From NCBI RefSeq assembly GCF_042652085.1, contig NZ_JBHSJF010000003.1, positions 1-64,000 of the forward strand: 64,000 nucleotides of DNA, in the 5' to 3' direction. The DNA comes from Flaviflagellibacter deserti. GTDB lineage: Bacteria > Pseudomonadota > Alphaproteobacteria > Rhizobiales > Methylopilaceae. This document shows, piece after piece, positions 8,501 to 16,544 of this stretch. Position 1 is the stretch's first letter; each line of letters opens with the position of its first letter. The notes beneath the pieces are model-generated. The model had not been told where the DNA came from and did not search any database. It saw nothing but the letters and a program-made list of their open reading frames with translations. A program made the position numbers and the translations under genes.

Positions 8501-9760
8501 ATGTCAGACGACAACAAGTTCGGTCCGGAGTCGCAACTCCGCCGCAAGCTTCTCATGGGAATGGCCGCCATCCCGGCAGCCGCTCTCATGCCGAAGGTTG
8601 CATTCGCCCAGGCGCCGGCCACTTCGGCGATCAACACGACGGGTCTTGCCGTCACGGACACCGAAGTGACCGTCGGCATCCTGCATTCGGTCACCGGCAC
8701 GATGGCCATCTCCGAAACGGGTTCGGTGCAGGCCGAGAAGCTCGCGATCGAGCAGATCAACGCCGCGGGCGGCGTGCTCGGCCGCAAGATCAAGTTCATC
8801 CAGGAAGACGGCGCGTCCGACTGGCCGACCTTCGCCGAGAAGGCCAAGAAGCTCCTCGTCCAGGACAAGGTCGCGGCCATCATGGGCTGCTGGACCTCGG
8901 CCTCGCGCAAGGCGGTGCTGCCGGTCATCGAGCAGTACAACGGCATGCTCTACTATCCGACCTTCTATGAAGGCCTCGAGCAGTCGAAGAACGTCATCTA
9001 CACGGGTCAGGAAGCCACGCAGCAGATCCTCGCCGGCCTCGACTGGGTCAACAAGACCAAGGGCGGCAAGAGCTTCTACCTGATCGGCTCGGACTACATC
9101 TGGCCGCGCACGTCGATGAAGATCGCCCGCAAGCACATCGAGGCCCACCTCGGTGGTTCGGTCGCCGGCGAAGAGTACTTCCCGCTCGGCCACACCCAGT
9201 TCAACTCGGTCATCAACAAGATCAAGCTGAAGAAGCCCGACGTGATCTACTGCGCGGTCGTCGGCGGCTCCAACGTCGCCTTCTACAAGCAGCTCAAGGC
9301 GGCCGGCATCGACCTGTCGAAGCAGACCCTCCTGACCATCTCGGTCACGGAAGACGAGATCGACGGTATCGGCGGCGAGAACATCACGGGCGCCTATGCC
9401 TGCATGAAGTACTTCCAGTCGCTCGACAATCCGAACAACAAGGAATTCGTCACCGAATTCAAGAAAATGTGGGGCGAGAAGACGGTCATCGGCGACGTCA
9501 CGCAGGCGGCCTATCTCGGTCCGTGGCTCTGGAAAATGACCGTCGAGAAGGCGGGCAGCTTCGACGTCGACAAGATCGCCGAGGCCTCGACCGACATCGA
9601 GTTCACCAAGGCGCCGGAAGGCTACGTCAAGATCCACAAGAACCACCACCTCTGGTCGAAGGCCCGTGTCGGCCAGGTCCAGCCGGATGGCCAGTTCAAG
9701 GTGGTCTACGAGACGGCCGACCTCATCGAGCCGAACCCCTTCCCGGCTGGCTATCAGTGA
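8501..9760 (+). CDS. urtA: Urea/short-chain amide ABC transporter, substrate-binding protein (UrtA/FmdD family)
   Basis: 419 aa. Starts at the ATG at 8501 after a strong AGGGGG ribosome site. An N-terminal export signal with a twin-arginine-like start (LRRKLLMG) and cleavage near VAFAQA is followed by a Leu/Ile/Val-binding-type periplasmic fold. Family hallmarks are VGILHSVTGTMAISE, GCWTSASRKAVLPV and LYYPTFYEG. UrtA and FmdD belong to one family that binds urea or short amides such as acetamide and formamide. Because a formamidase and no urease follows in the operon, amides are the likelier substrate. First gene of urtABCDE-fmdAB, followed by a terminator that should lower expression of the permease genes relative to this protein. 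Confidence 0.93.
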   Translation: MSDDNKFGPESQLRRKLLMGMAAIPAAALMPKVAFAQAPATSAINTTGLAVTDTEVTVGILHSVTGTMAISETGSVQAEKLAIEQINAAGGVLGRKIKFIQEDGASDWPTFAEKAKKLLVQDKVAAIMGCWTSASRKAVLPVIEQYNGMLYYPTFYEGLEQSKNVIYTGQEATQQILAGLDWVNKTKGGKSFYLIGSDYIWPRTSMKIARKHIEAHLGGSVAGEEYFPLGHTQFNSVINKIKLKKPDVIYCAVVGGSNVAFYKQLKAAGIDLSKQTLLTISVTEDEIDGIGGENITGAYACMKYFQSLDNPNNKEFVTEFKKMWGEKTVIGDVTQAAYLGPWLWKMTVEKAGSFDVDKIAEASTDIEFTKAPEGYVKIHKNHHLWSKARVGQVQPDGQFKVVYETADLIEPNPFPAGYQ

Positions 9761-9770
9761 TCTGACGCTC

Positions 9771-9810
9771 GGGCGGGATGCGATGATCGCACCCCGCCCG
9801 GCTTTCTTTT
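9771..9810 (+). terminator. Partial terminator between binding-protein and permease genes
   Basis: GGGCGGG pairs with CCCGCCC (9771-9777 and 9793-9799), with inner pairing TGCG/CGCA, followed by GGCTTTCTTTT. It sits directly after urtA and probably attenuates, rather than ends, transcription into urtB. Confidence 0.7.
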
Positions 9811-9850
9811 CGGGGGCTGAGGCGTGCTGCGGGGCACGCGGGAGGGCACG

Positions 9851-10777
9851 ATGTTTTCGGATTATTCCTTGGCGGAGCTAGGCTCCATCTTCGTGATGCA
9901 GGGCTTTGCGGGCCTCATCCTGTTCTCGGTGTTCGTGCTGATGGCGCTCGGACTGGCGATTATTTTCGGCCAGATGGGCGTGATCAACATGGCGCACGGC
10001 GAGTTCATGATTCTCGGCGCCTACGTCACCTACTTCACCTCTCAGTTCTTCCTGAACTACCTGCCCAGCCTCTTCGGGGGCTACTTCTTCGTCGCGATGG
10101 GGCTCGCCTTCCTCGCCTCGGGCGCGCTCGGGATGTTCATCGAATGGGCGATGATCCGGCATCTCTACAAAAGGCCGCTCGACACCCTGCTGGCGACCTG
10201 GGGCCTCAGCCTCATCCTGCAGCAGCTCTACCGTTCGTTCTTCGGCCCGCGCGAAGTCGGCGTCGAACTGCCTGAATGGATGATGGGTTCGATCGCGCTC
10301 ACCGATTCCGTCGAGGTGCAGATCAACGGCCTGTTCGTGATGGGCCTCACCACCGTCATCACCATCGTGGTCGCGCTGCTGATGTATCGCTCGCGCTGGG
10401 GCAAGCAGGTTCGCGCGGTCGTGCAGAACCGCATCATGGCGGGCGCCGTCGGCATCAACACCGAGAAGGTCGACCGCTACACCTTCGCGCTCGGCTGCGG
10501 CATCGCGGGCGTCGCGGGCTCCGCCTTCACCATGATCGGCTCGACCGGTCCGACTTCTGGTCAGCTCTACATCGTCGACACCTTCCTCGTGGTGGTCTTC
10601 GGCGGCGCGGCCAGCCTGCTCGGCACGATCGCCTCGGCCTTCACCATCTCGCAGGCCCAGTCGACCATGGAGTTCTTCCTCTCCGGTTCGATGGCCAAGG
10701 TTCTCACGCTGCTTGGTGTGGTGGGCATCCTGATGCTGCGGCCTCAGGGTCTGTTCACCCTCAAAGTCCGTCGCTGA
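9851..10777 (+). CDS. urtB: Urea/short-chain amide ABC transporter permease (UrtB family)
   Basis: 308 aa. The ATG at 9851 is preceded by GGGAGG; an in-frame upstream start at 9824 lies before this ribosome site and adds only non-conserved residues. LivH-type permease with about eight transmembrane helices. The characteristic motif IIFGQMGVINMAHGEF is near residue 40, and GVAGSAFTMIGSTGPTSGQ near 220. Integral inner-membrane subunit that forms the channel with UrtC. It is shorter than many UrtB proteins, which often carry an extra N-terminal domain; this length is nearer to FmdE. Confidence 0.92.
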   Translation: MFSDYSLAELGSIFVMQGFAGLILFSVFVLMALGLAIIFGQMGVINMAHGEFMILGAYVTYFTSQFFLNYLPSLFGGYFFVAMGLAFLASGALGMFIEWAMIRHLYKRPLDTLLATWGLSLILQQLYRSFFGPREVGVELPEWMMGSIALTDSVEVQINGLFVMGLTTVITIVVALLMYRSRWGKQVRAVVQNRIMAGAVGINTEKVDRYTFALGCGIAGVAGSAFTMIGSTGPTSGQLYIVDTFLVVVFGGAASLLGTIASAFTISQAQSTMEFFLSGSMAKVLTLLGVVGILMLRPQGLFTLKVRR

Positions 10778-10787
10778 GGAGGGCGCC

Positions 10788-11918
10788 ATGAAGTCCACAG
10801 CTTTCCTCTCCCGCTCCGAGTGGATCGGAGTCGCGATCGTCGCGGCTCTGATCCTCGTGGTCCTGCCGCTCTCGGTCGATGGCTTCCGCCTCAACCTCGT
10901 CGGCAAGTACCTCACCTACGCCTTCGTCGCGCTCGGCCTAGTTATGTGCTGGGGCTATGGCGGCATTCTCAGCCTCGGCCAGGGCATCTTCTTCGGCCTC
11001 GGCGGCTACTGCATGGCCATGTTCCTGAAGCTCGAGGCATCGAGCGTCGAGAACACCAAGATCCAGTCCACCCCCGGTATCCCGGACTTCATGGACTGGA
11101 ACCAGATCACCGCGCTGCCGTGGTTCTGGGAGCCGTTCCGGTCACTGCCGATGACGATCATCCTGGTCATCGCGGTGCCGGTGTTCTTCGCCTTCATCAT
11201 CGGCTTCGCGATGTTCACCCGTCGTGTCGGTGGCACCTACTTCGCCATCATCACGCAGGCGATCGCCGCGATCCTGACCATCCTGATCGTCGGCCAGCAG
11301 GGCTACACCGGCGGCATCAACGGCATCACCGACCTGCGCACGCTCAACGGCTGGGACATCCGCACCGACGACGCGAAGTACATCCTGTACTTTGTCAACG
11401 CGGGTCTGCTGCTCGGCTGCGTCCTGATCGCCTACTTCGTCAAGCACTCGAAGCTCGGCCGCATCCTCGTCGCCATGCGCGAGAAGGAAGATCGCGTCCG
11501 GTTCTCGGGTTACTCCGTCGCGGGCTTCAAGATCTTCGTGTTCTGTCTGGCGGCCGGTTTCTCCGCCATCGGCGGTGCGATGTTCGCCCTGCAGGTCGGT
11601 TTCATGTCGCCGAGCTTCGTCGGCATCGTGCCCTCGATCGAAATGGTCATCTACACCGCCGTCGGCGGCCGCCTCTCGATCCTCGGCGCGATCTACGGAA
11701 CGCTTCTCGTGAACTGGGCCAAGACCTCGTTCTCCGAGAGCTTCCCGGAACTCTGGCTGCTCGGTCTCGGCGGCCTCTTCATCGCCGTGGTGCTCGCCTT
11801 CCCGAACGGCCTCGCCGGTCTCTACCAGAGCTATGTCGAGCCGCGCCTCGGCAAGCTCACCGGCAAGAAGTCTGATGAAACCAATGGTGCACTGCCCCAG
11901 GGCAGCCCGGCCGAGTGA
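10788..11918 (+). CDS. urtC: Urea/short-chain amide ABC transporter permease (UrtC family)
   Basis: 376 aa LivM-type permease. GAGGAGG lies six bases before the ATG. About nine to ten transmembrane segments; family motifs are GYGGILSLGQGIFFGLGGYCMAMF near residue 50 and RVGGTYFAIITQAI near 145. A hydrophilic insert (about residues 80-115) and a charged C-terminal tail are as in other UrtC proteins. Ten bases after urtB, so the pair is co-translated. Partner of UrtB in the inner-membrane channel. Confidence 0.93.
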   Translation: MKSTAFLSRSEWIGVAIVAALILVVLPLSVDGFRLNLVGKYLTYAFVALGLVMCWGYGGILSLGQGIFFGLGGYCMAMFLKLEASSVENTKIQSTPGIPDFMDWNQITALPWFWEPFRSLPMTIILVIAVPVFFAFIIGFAMFTRRVGGTYFAIITQAIAAILTILIVGQQGYTGGINGITDLRTLNGWDIRTDDAKYILYFVNAGLLLGCVLIAYFVKHSKLGRILVAMREKEDRVRFSGYSVAGFKIFVFCLAAGFSAIGGAMFALQVGFMSPSFVGIVPSIEMVIYTAVGGRLSILGAIYGTLLVNWAKTSFSESFPELWLLGLGGLFIAVVLAFPNGLAGLYQSYVEPRLGKLTGKKSDETNGALPQGSPAE

Positions 11919-11930
11919 GGAGATAACGCC

Positions 11931-12710
11931 ATGAACGCAGCACCCGTGAACGGTGTCATCTCCGACCAGATGGCTCCAGACTTCCTCCTCGCGGTCGAAG
12001 GGCTGACCGTCTCCTTCGACGGCTTCAAGGCGGTGAACGACCTGTCGTTCTACGTCGACGAACACGAGATCCGCGTCATCGTCGGCCCCAACGGGGCCGG
12101 CAAGACCACGGTGCTCGATCTCATCTGCGGGAAGACCAAGGCGACTTCGGGCTCGATCAAGTTCCGGAACCAGGAACTGACGCGGATGAGCGAGTCGAGC
12201 ATCGTCAAGGCGGGCGTTGGCCGGAAATTTCAGAACCCGTCGATTTATGACGACCTGACGGTCTTCGAGAACCTCGAAATCTCCTATCCGAAGGGCCGCT
12301 CGGTCTTCGGCGCACTGACGTTCCGCCGCGACGCGGCCGTGAAGGAACGCGTGCAGGAGGTCGCCGAGATGATCTTCCTGGAGAACAAGCTGTTCGAGCG
12401 CGCCGAATTCCTCAGTCACGGCCAGAAGCAATGGCTAGAGATCGGCATGCTGCTGATCCAGGACCCGGATCTCCTGATGCTCGACGAGCCGGTCGCCGGC
12501 ATGAGCGTCTCCGAGCGCGTGAAGACTGCCGAACTGCTCAACAAGATCATCGCCAACCGGTCGATCATCGTCATCGAGCACGACATGAAGTTCGTCGAGG
12601 ACATCGCCCACAAGGTCACCGTGCTCCACCAGGGCAAGGTGCTCTCGGAAGGGACGATGGACCGCGTGAAGAACGACCCGAAGGTCGTCGAAGTCTATCT
12701 CGGACACTGA
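11931..12710 (+). CDS. urtD: Urea/short-chain amide ABC transporter ATPase (UrtD family)
   Basis: 259 aa. Walker A GPNGAGKTT at about 52-60, ABC signature LSHGQKQW at 161-168 (the SHGQ variant typical of UrtD) and Walker B LLMLDEP at about 181-187. LivG-type ATPase that drives import together with UrtE. GAGGAG lies before the ATG at 11931, 12 bases after urtC. Confidence 0.94.
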   Translation: MNAAPVNGVISDQMAPDFLLAVEGLTVSFDGFKAVNDLSFYVDEHEIRVIVGPNGAGKTTVLDLICGKTKATSGSIKFRNQELTRMSESSIVKAGVGRKFQNPSIYDDLTVFENLEISYPKGRSVFGALTFRRDAAVKERVQEVAEMIFLENKLFERAEFLSHGQKQWLEIGMLLIQDPDLLMLDEPVAGMSVSERVKTAELLNKIIANRSIIVIEHDMKFVEDIAHKVTVLHQGKVLSEGTMDRVKNDPKVVEVYLGH

Positions 12711-12722
12711 GGGGCGATCGCT

Positions 12723-13412
12723 ATGCTGAATGTATCGGATCTGCACGTCGCCTACGGCCAGAGCGAAGTGCTGCACGGCCTGTCCTTCGACGTGAAGCCC
12801 AACGAGATCGTCGCGATCATGGGCCGCAACGGCATGGGCAAGACCACGCTGATGAAGTCGCTGATGGGCGTCGTTCCAACAAAGAGCGGCGCGGTGAAGG
12901 TCGGCGAGACCAACGTCACCACGATGAAGAGCTACGAACGCGTCGCCTCGGGCATCGCCTACGTCCCGCAGGGGCGCATGGTGTTCTCGACGATGACCGT
13001 GAAGGAGAACGTCGAGACGGGCTTGACCGTCACCGGCGACAAGGAGGTCCCGGGCGACATCTACGAGCTGTTCCCGGTCCTGCTCGAAATGAAAAGCCGG
13101 CGCGCCGGCAACCTCTCGGGCGGTCAGCAGCAGCAGCTCGCCATCGCCCGCGCATTGGCGTCCAAGCCCAAGGTCCTGCTCCTCGACGAGCCGACCGAGG
13201 GCATCCAGCCGTCGATCATCAAGGAGATCGGCCGCACGCTGAAGAAAATCCGCGACGAGAAAGGGCTGTCGATCGTCGTGTCCGAACAGGTGCTGAGCTT
13301 CGCGCTCGACATCGCCGACCGCATCCTCGTCATCGAGAACGGTTCGATCGTCCGCGAGGACGACCGTGCGTCCGTCGATGAGAAGAAGGTCGCGAGCTAC
13401 CTGTCGGTCTAA
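12723..13412 (+). CDS. urtE: Urea/short-chain amide ABC transporter ATPase (UrtE family)
   Basis: 229 aa. Walker A GRNGMGKTT at about 34-42, signature LSGGQQQQLAIARAL at about 131-145 and Walker B LLLDEP followed by TEGIQPSI. The GRNGMGKTT and TEGIQPSII variants are characteristic of UrtE. LivF-type partner of UrtD. Twelve bases after urtD with a GAGGGGCG ribosome site. Confidence 0.94.
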   Translation: MLNVSDLHVAYGQSEVLHGLSFDVKPNEIVAIMGRNGMGKTTLMKSLMGVVPTKSGAVKVGETNVTTMKSYERVASGIAYVPQGRMVFSTMTVKENVETGLTVTGDKEVPGDIYELFPVLLEMKSRRAGNLSGGQQQQLAIARALASKPKVLLLDEPTEGIQPSIIKEIGRTLKKIRDEKGLSIVVSEQVLSFALDIADRILVIENGSIVREDDRASVDEKKVASYLSV

Positions 13413-13462
13413 CGCGCCGGCCGTCCGCACTGGGGAAATGTACAGGGTTCAAGGGGAAGAAG

Positions 13463-14692
13463 ATGGCTGACACTCTGATCAAGGTCGATCTGAACGGTTC
13501 CGCATACGACAACGACAAGATCCACAATCGGTGGCATCCCGATATTCCGATCGTGGAATGGGTGAGCCCCGGCGACGATTTCATCATCGAGACGGTCGAC
13601 TGGACCGGTGGTCAGATCAAGAACGACGACGACGCGTCCGACGTCCGCGACGTCGACCTCTCGCAGGTGCACTTCCTGTCGGGTCCGGTCGGCGTCAAGG
13701 GCGCGGAGCCGGGCGACCTGATGGTCGTCGAGTTCCTCGACGTCGGCGCGTTTCAGGACAGCATGTGGGGCTTCAACGGCTTCTTCTCGAAGAAGAACGG
13801 CGGCGGCTTCCTCGACAACCATTTCCCGGAAGCCCAGAAGTCGATCTGGGACTTCAAGGGCATGTTCACGCAGTCGCGCCACGTCCCGGGCGTCAGCTGG
13901 GCCGGCCTGATCCATCCGGGCCTCATCGGCTGCCTGCCTGACCACAAGATGCTGGCCGAGTGGAACACCCGTGAGAAGGCGCTCTACGACACCGATCCGA
14001 ACCGCGTTCCCGCGCTCGCCACTCTGCCTTACGCGCCGACCGCGCATATGGGCCGCATGCAGGGCGACGCGAAGGACAAGGCCGCGTCCGAGGGCGCCCG
14101 CACGGTTCCGCCGCGCGAGCACGGCGGCAACTGCGACATCAAGGATCTGTCGCGCGGCTCCGTCTGCTACTTCCCGGTCTATGTCCCGGGCGGCGGTCTC
14201 TCGATGGGCGACCTGCACTTCAGCCAGGGCGACGGCGAGATCACCTTCTGCGGCGCCATCGAAATGGCGGGCTGGCTCCATCTGCGCGTCAACCTGATCA
14301 AGGGCGGCATGGCGAAGTACGGGATCAAGAACCCGATCTTCAAGCCGTCGCCGATCAAGCCGACCTACAACGACTACCTCATCTTCGAGGGCATCTCGGT
14401 CGACGAGGGCGGCAAGCAGCACTACCTCGACGTCCACATCGCCTACCGCCAAGCGTGCCTGAACGCGATCGAATACCTGAAGAAGTTCGGTTATTCGGGC
14501 GCCCAAGCCTATGCCATCCTCGGTACGGCTCCGGTACAGGGTCACATTTCGGGCGTCGTCGACATCCCGAACGCCTGTGCGACCCTGTGGCTGCCGACGG
14601 AAATCTTCGACTTCGACGTCATGCCTGGCGCCGACGGACCGAAGAAGTTCATCGACGGCTCGATCCAGGTTCCGCTGGCTCCGGATCTTTGA
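13463..14692 (+). CDS. fmdA: Formamidase
   Basis: 409 aa, close to the length of Methylophilus FmdA. Member of the acetamidase/formamidase family; the enzyme hydrolyses formamide (and short amides less well) to formate and ammonium in the cytoplasm. Visible hallmarks include HNRWHPDIP near the start, DWTGGQIKNDD, GVSWAGLIHPGLIGCLP, PPREHGGNCDIKDL and GDLHFSQGDGEITFCGAIEM. AGGGGAAG lies before the ATG. It has no export signal, so it acts on amide brought in by UrtABCDE. It follows urtE by 50 bases and precedes fmdB, the arrangement known from fmd clusters of methylotrophs. Confidence 0.96.
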   Translation: MADTLIKVDLNGSAYDNDKIHNRWHPDIPIVEWVSPGDDFIIETVDWTGGQIKNDDDASDVRDVDLSQVHFLSGPVGVKGAEPGDLMVVEFLDVGAFQDSMWGFNGFFSKKNGGGFLDNHFPEAQKSIWDFKGMFTQSRHVPGVSWAGLIHPGLIGCLPDHKMLAEWNTREKALYDTDPNRVPALATLPYAPTAHMGRMQGDAKDKAASEGARTVPPREHGGNCDIKDLSRGSVCYFPVYVPGGGLSMGDLHFSQGDGEITFCGAIEMAGWLHLRVNLIKGGMAKYGIKNPIFKPSPIKPTYNDYLIFEGISVDEGGKQHYLDVHIAYRQACLNAIEYLKKFGYSGAQAYAILGTAPVQGHISGVVDIPNACATLWLPTEIFDFDVMPGADGPKKFIDGSIQVPLAPDL

Positions 14693-14693
14693 G

Positions 14694-15026
14694 ATGCCGG
14701 TCTACGAATATGCCTGTCAGGAGTGCGGCCCGTTCGCCGCACTTCGCCCCATGGCCGAGTACGCCGATCCGCACGCCTGTCCGGAATGCGGAACCGACGC
14801 TCCTCGCGTCATGCTGACGGCGCCGATGCTCGCGAACATGGATTCGAGCCGCCGCACGGCGTTCGCAACCAACGAGCGGAGCGCCAACGCCCCGAAAAGC
14901 TCCAAGTCCCTCGGACACGGAGCGAATTGCGGCTGCTGCACCGGCAAGAAGAGCCGGATGACGCTCTACGGCAAGGACGGCTCGAAGAGCTTCCCGTCCA
15001 GCCGCCCGTGGATGATCAGCCACTGA
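14694..15026 (+). CDS. fmdB: FmdB-type zinc-ribbon protein
   Basis: 110 aa. Begins MPVYEYACQECG one base after the fmdA stop codon. Two CxxC pairs (CQEC near residues 8-11 and CPEC near 29-32) form the FmdB zinc ribbon. A second Cys cluster, CGCC, lies near residue 82. Members are proposed regulators of formamidase expression, but the mechanism is not established. The longer in-frame reading inside fmdA was discarded. It converges with the next gene, only three bases separating the stop codons. Confidence 0.93.
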   Translation: MPVYEYACQECGPFAALRPMAEYADPHACPECGTDAPRVMLTAPMLANMDSSRRTAFATNERSANAPKSSKSLGHGANCGCCTGKKSRMTLYGKDGSKSFPSSRPWMISH

Positions 15027-15029
15027 CGC

Positions 15030-15929
15030 TCAAGACGCTGCGCCCGCCTGCTGCGGGCGCAGCCTCGGCCACAGCATGCTGATGGCAAGACCGCTCATCA
15101 CGAGCGCGCCTGCGGCGAGCTTCCAGGCCGGCAGGCTTTCTCCCAGCCAGATCGTCGACGCGCCCATGCCGAATACCGGCACGAGCAGCGCCATCGGCAC
15201 GACCGTCGCCGCCGGATGGCGCGACAGGAGCCACGACCAGCAGGCATAGCCGAACAGGGTATTGCCGAAGCTCTGCCAGAGTACGGCGCCCCAGGTCGCC
15301 GCATCGGCGGTCACGATGCTGGTCGAGATCAGGTCCCAGCCCTCGAAGACGAAAGCGAGGACGAACAGGATCGGCATCGAGAAGATGCTGGTCCAGACGA
15401 CATAGGCGATCATGTTAACGCGCCCGCTCGCCTTGCTGGCGATATTGCCGCCGGCCCAGCTCAGCGCCGCGACGAGGACCATCACGAGGCCCGCGATCGT
15501 CGTGTCGCCGCCGGTATGCAGTCCGATCACGACCACGCCGATGGTCGCCAGTGCCAGGCCCGCCCATTGATAGGGCTGGACCCGCTCACGGGTGATCAGG
15601 ATCGCCAGGATGATGGTGAAGAAGACCTGCGTCTGGATGACGAGCGAGGCGAGGCCGGGCGAGATGTAGCCCGAGACCGCGATATAGATCAGGCCGAATT
15701 GGCCGACGCCGATCAGCAGGCCATAGGCCGCCATAAGCCGCCACGGCACCTTCGGCCGCTTGAAAACGAAGATCGCCGGGAACAGGACGAACAGGAATCG
15801 CAGCGCCGCGATCAGGAGCGGCGGCATCTGCTCCGTCGCGACCTTCATGATCGGAAAGTTCGTGCCCCAGATTGCGACGGTCGCGATCGCAAGCAGAGCG
15901 TGGGTCAGCGGCAGGGAGCGGGACGTCAT
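15030..15929 (-). CDS. EamA/DMT-family transporter
   Basis: 299 aa with about ten transmembrane helices in two repeated EamA halves (about 10-140 and 150-290). Begins with the typical LLAIATVAIWGTNFPIMKVA. Members of the drug/metabolite transporter superfamily export or exchange amino acids and other metabolites across the inner membrane. GGAG lies before the ATG at 15929. The DUF983 gene ends about 55 bases upstream on the same strand, so the two may be co-transcribed. Substrate cannot be assigned. Confidence 0.93.
   Translation of the reverse strand: MTSRSLPLTHALLAIATVAIWGTNFPIMKVATEQMPPLLIAALRFLFVLFPAIFVFKRPKVPWRLMAAYGLLIGVGQFGLIYIAVSGYISPGLASLVIQTQVFFTIILAILITRERVQPYQWAGLALATIGVVVIGLHTGGDTTIAGLVMVLVAALSWAGGNIASKASGRVNMIAYVVWTSIFSMPILFVLAFVFEGWDLISTSIVTADAATWGAVLWQSFGNTLFGYACWSWLLSRHPAATVVPMALLVPVFGMGASTIWLGESLPAWKLAAGALVMSGLAISMLWPRLRPQQAGAAS
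15037..15063. terminator. Hairpin at the convergent fmdB / EamA gene end
   Basis: An 11-bp perfect stem (GCTGCGCCCGC with GCGGGCGCAGC) with a 5-base loop. It begins 11 bases after the fmdB stop and lies within the last codons of the EamA gene. No strong T-run on either side, so termination activity is uncertain. Confidence 0.45.
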
Positions 15930-15985
15930 GCTGTTCTCCGGCGCGAATGCGCCTTCGGAGTGGCGCCGGCACCTGGGTCACGGAT

Positions 15986-16432
15986 TCAGTGCGGCTCGTC
16001 GTCCGAAACCGGGACGAGCCGCCCTTCTTCCGCCTTGTAGAAGTATTGGCTTGCCACAAGCCAGCCCTTCAGAGGTCGAAGCGGCAGGAGGCAGGTCGCC
16101 AGCAGGAAGGGCAGGGTGATCGCCGCGTTCAGCCAATAGGGCGCGCTCCATGACACTTCCAGCCAGCAACCGAGAAAGGCTGCCGGAACGCAGAAGAACA
16201 TCATCACGAAGAAGGCCGGGCCGTCGGCCGGATCGGCGAAGGAATAATCGAGCCCGCAGATCTCGCAGCGCGGCGCGAGCTTGATGAAGCCGTCGGCAAA
16301 CAAATGCCCGCGGCCGCATCGCGGGCATCGGCCGGCGATGCCGGTCCGTGCCGGTGGCAGATAGGGCCAGTCGCCCTGCGCCTGGTTCTCTTCTGTGCAT
16401 GGAAGTGCACTCGAGTGCACAGCTTCGTGCAT
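15986..16432 (-). CDS. DUF983 family membrane protein
   Basis: 148 aa from the ATG at 16432; an ATG at 16456 is an alternative and the true start is unsure because neither has a clear ribosome site. A zinc ribbon (GRCPRCGRGHLF, then CEICG) is followed by DYSFADPADGPAFFV and two transmembrane helices (about residues 72-92 and 98-120). This is the DUF983 pattern, common in alphaproteobacteria and often near cytochrome oxidase genes, but not here. Function unknown. Its 5' end reaches into a repeat-rich control region shared with the divergent MocR gene. Confidence 0.85.
   Translation of the reverse strand: MHEAVHSSALPCTEENQAQGDWPYLPPARTGIAGRCPRCGRGHLFADGFIKLAPRCEICGLDYSFADPADGPAFFVMMFFCVPAAFLGCWLEVSWSAPYWLNAAITLPFLLATCLLPLRPLKGWLVASQYFYKAEEGRLVPVSDDEPH
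16405..16420. promoter_or_regulatory. 16-bp perfect palindrome
   Basis: GTGCAC TC GA GTGCAC, a perfect palindrome inside the first codons of the DUF983 gene and about 130 bases upstream of the divergent MocR gene. Candidate operator, or chance within coding sequence if the 16432 start is right. Confidence 0.3.
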
Positions 16433-16454
16433 GGCTCGTTGGTTATTGGCATAC

Positions 16455-16502
16455 ATTGTCGTACCCACTGTCGTATGGGTTGTTTGTATGGAGATTGTAT
16501 GC
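16455..16502. promoter_or_regulatory. Four direct repeats upstream of the MocR gene
   Basis: Imperfect copies of a TTGT(C)GTAT-like unit begin at 16455 (ATTGTCGTAC), 16467 (ACTGTCGTAT), 16483 (TTTGTATG) and 16494 (ATTGTATG). Spacing is about 12, 16 and 11 bases, near helical-turn multiples. The tract ends about 40 bases before the MocR start. MocR/GabR-type regulators often bind direct repeats, so autoregulation is plausible. Confidence 0.4.
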
Positions 16503-16544
16503 ATCATATAAGCATGCAATGTCAATGATGCATGGATGTGTGGA

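Noticed and set aside
11142..12431. Minus-strand frame of 429 codons across urtC and urtD
   Set aside because: Spans two real genes and their junction and has no recognisable features.
12435..13430. Minus-strand frame of 331 codons opposite urtD/urtE
   Set aside because: Asp/Leu/Arg/His-rich shadow of GC-rich coding sequence with no domain; urtD and urtE carry clear ATPase motifs.
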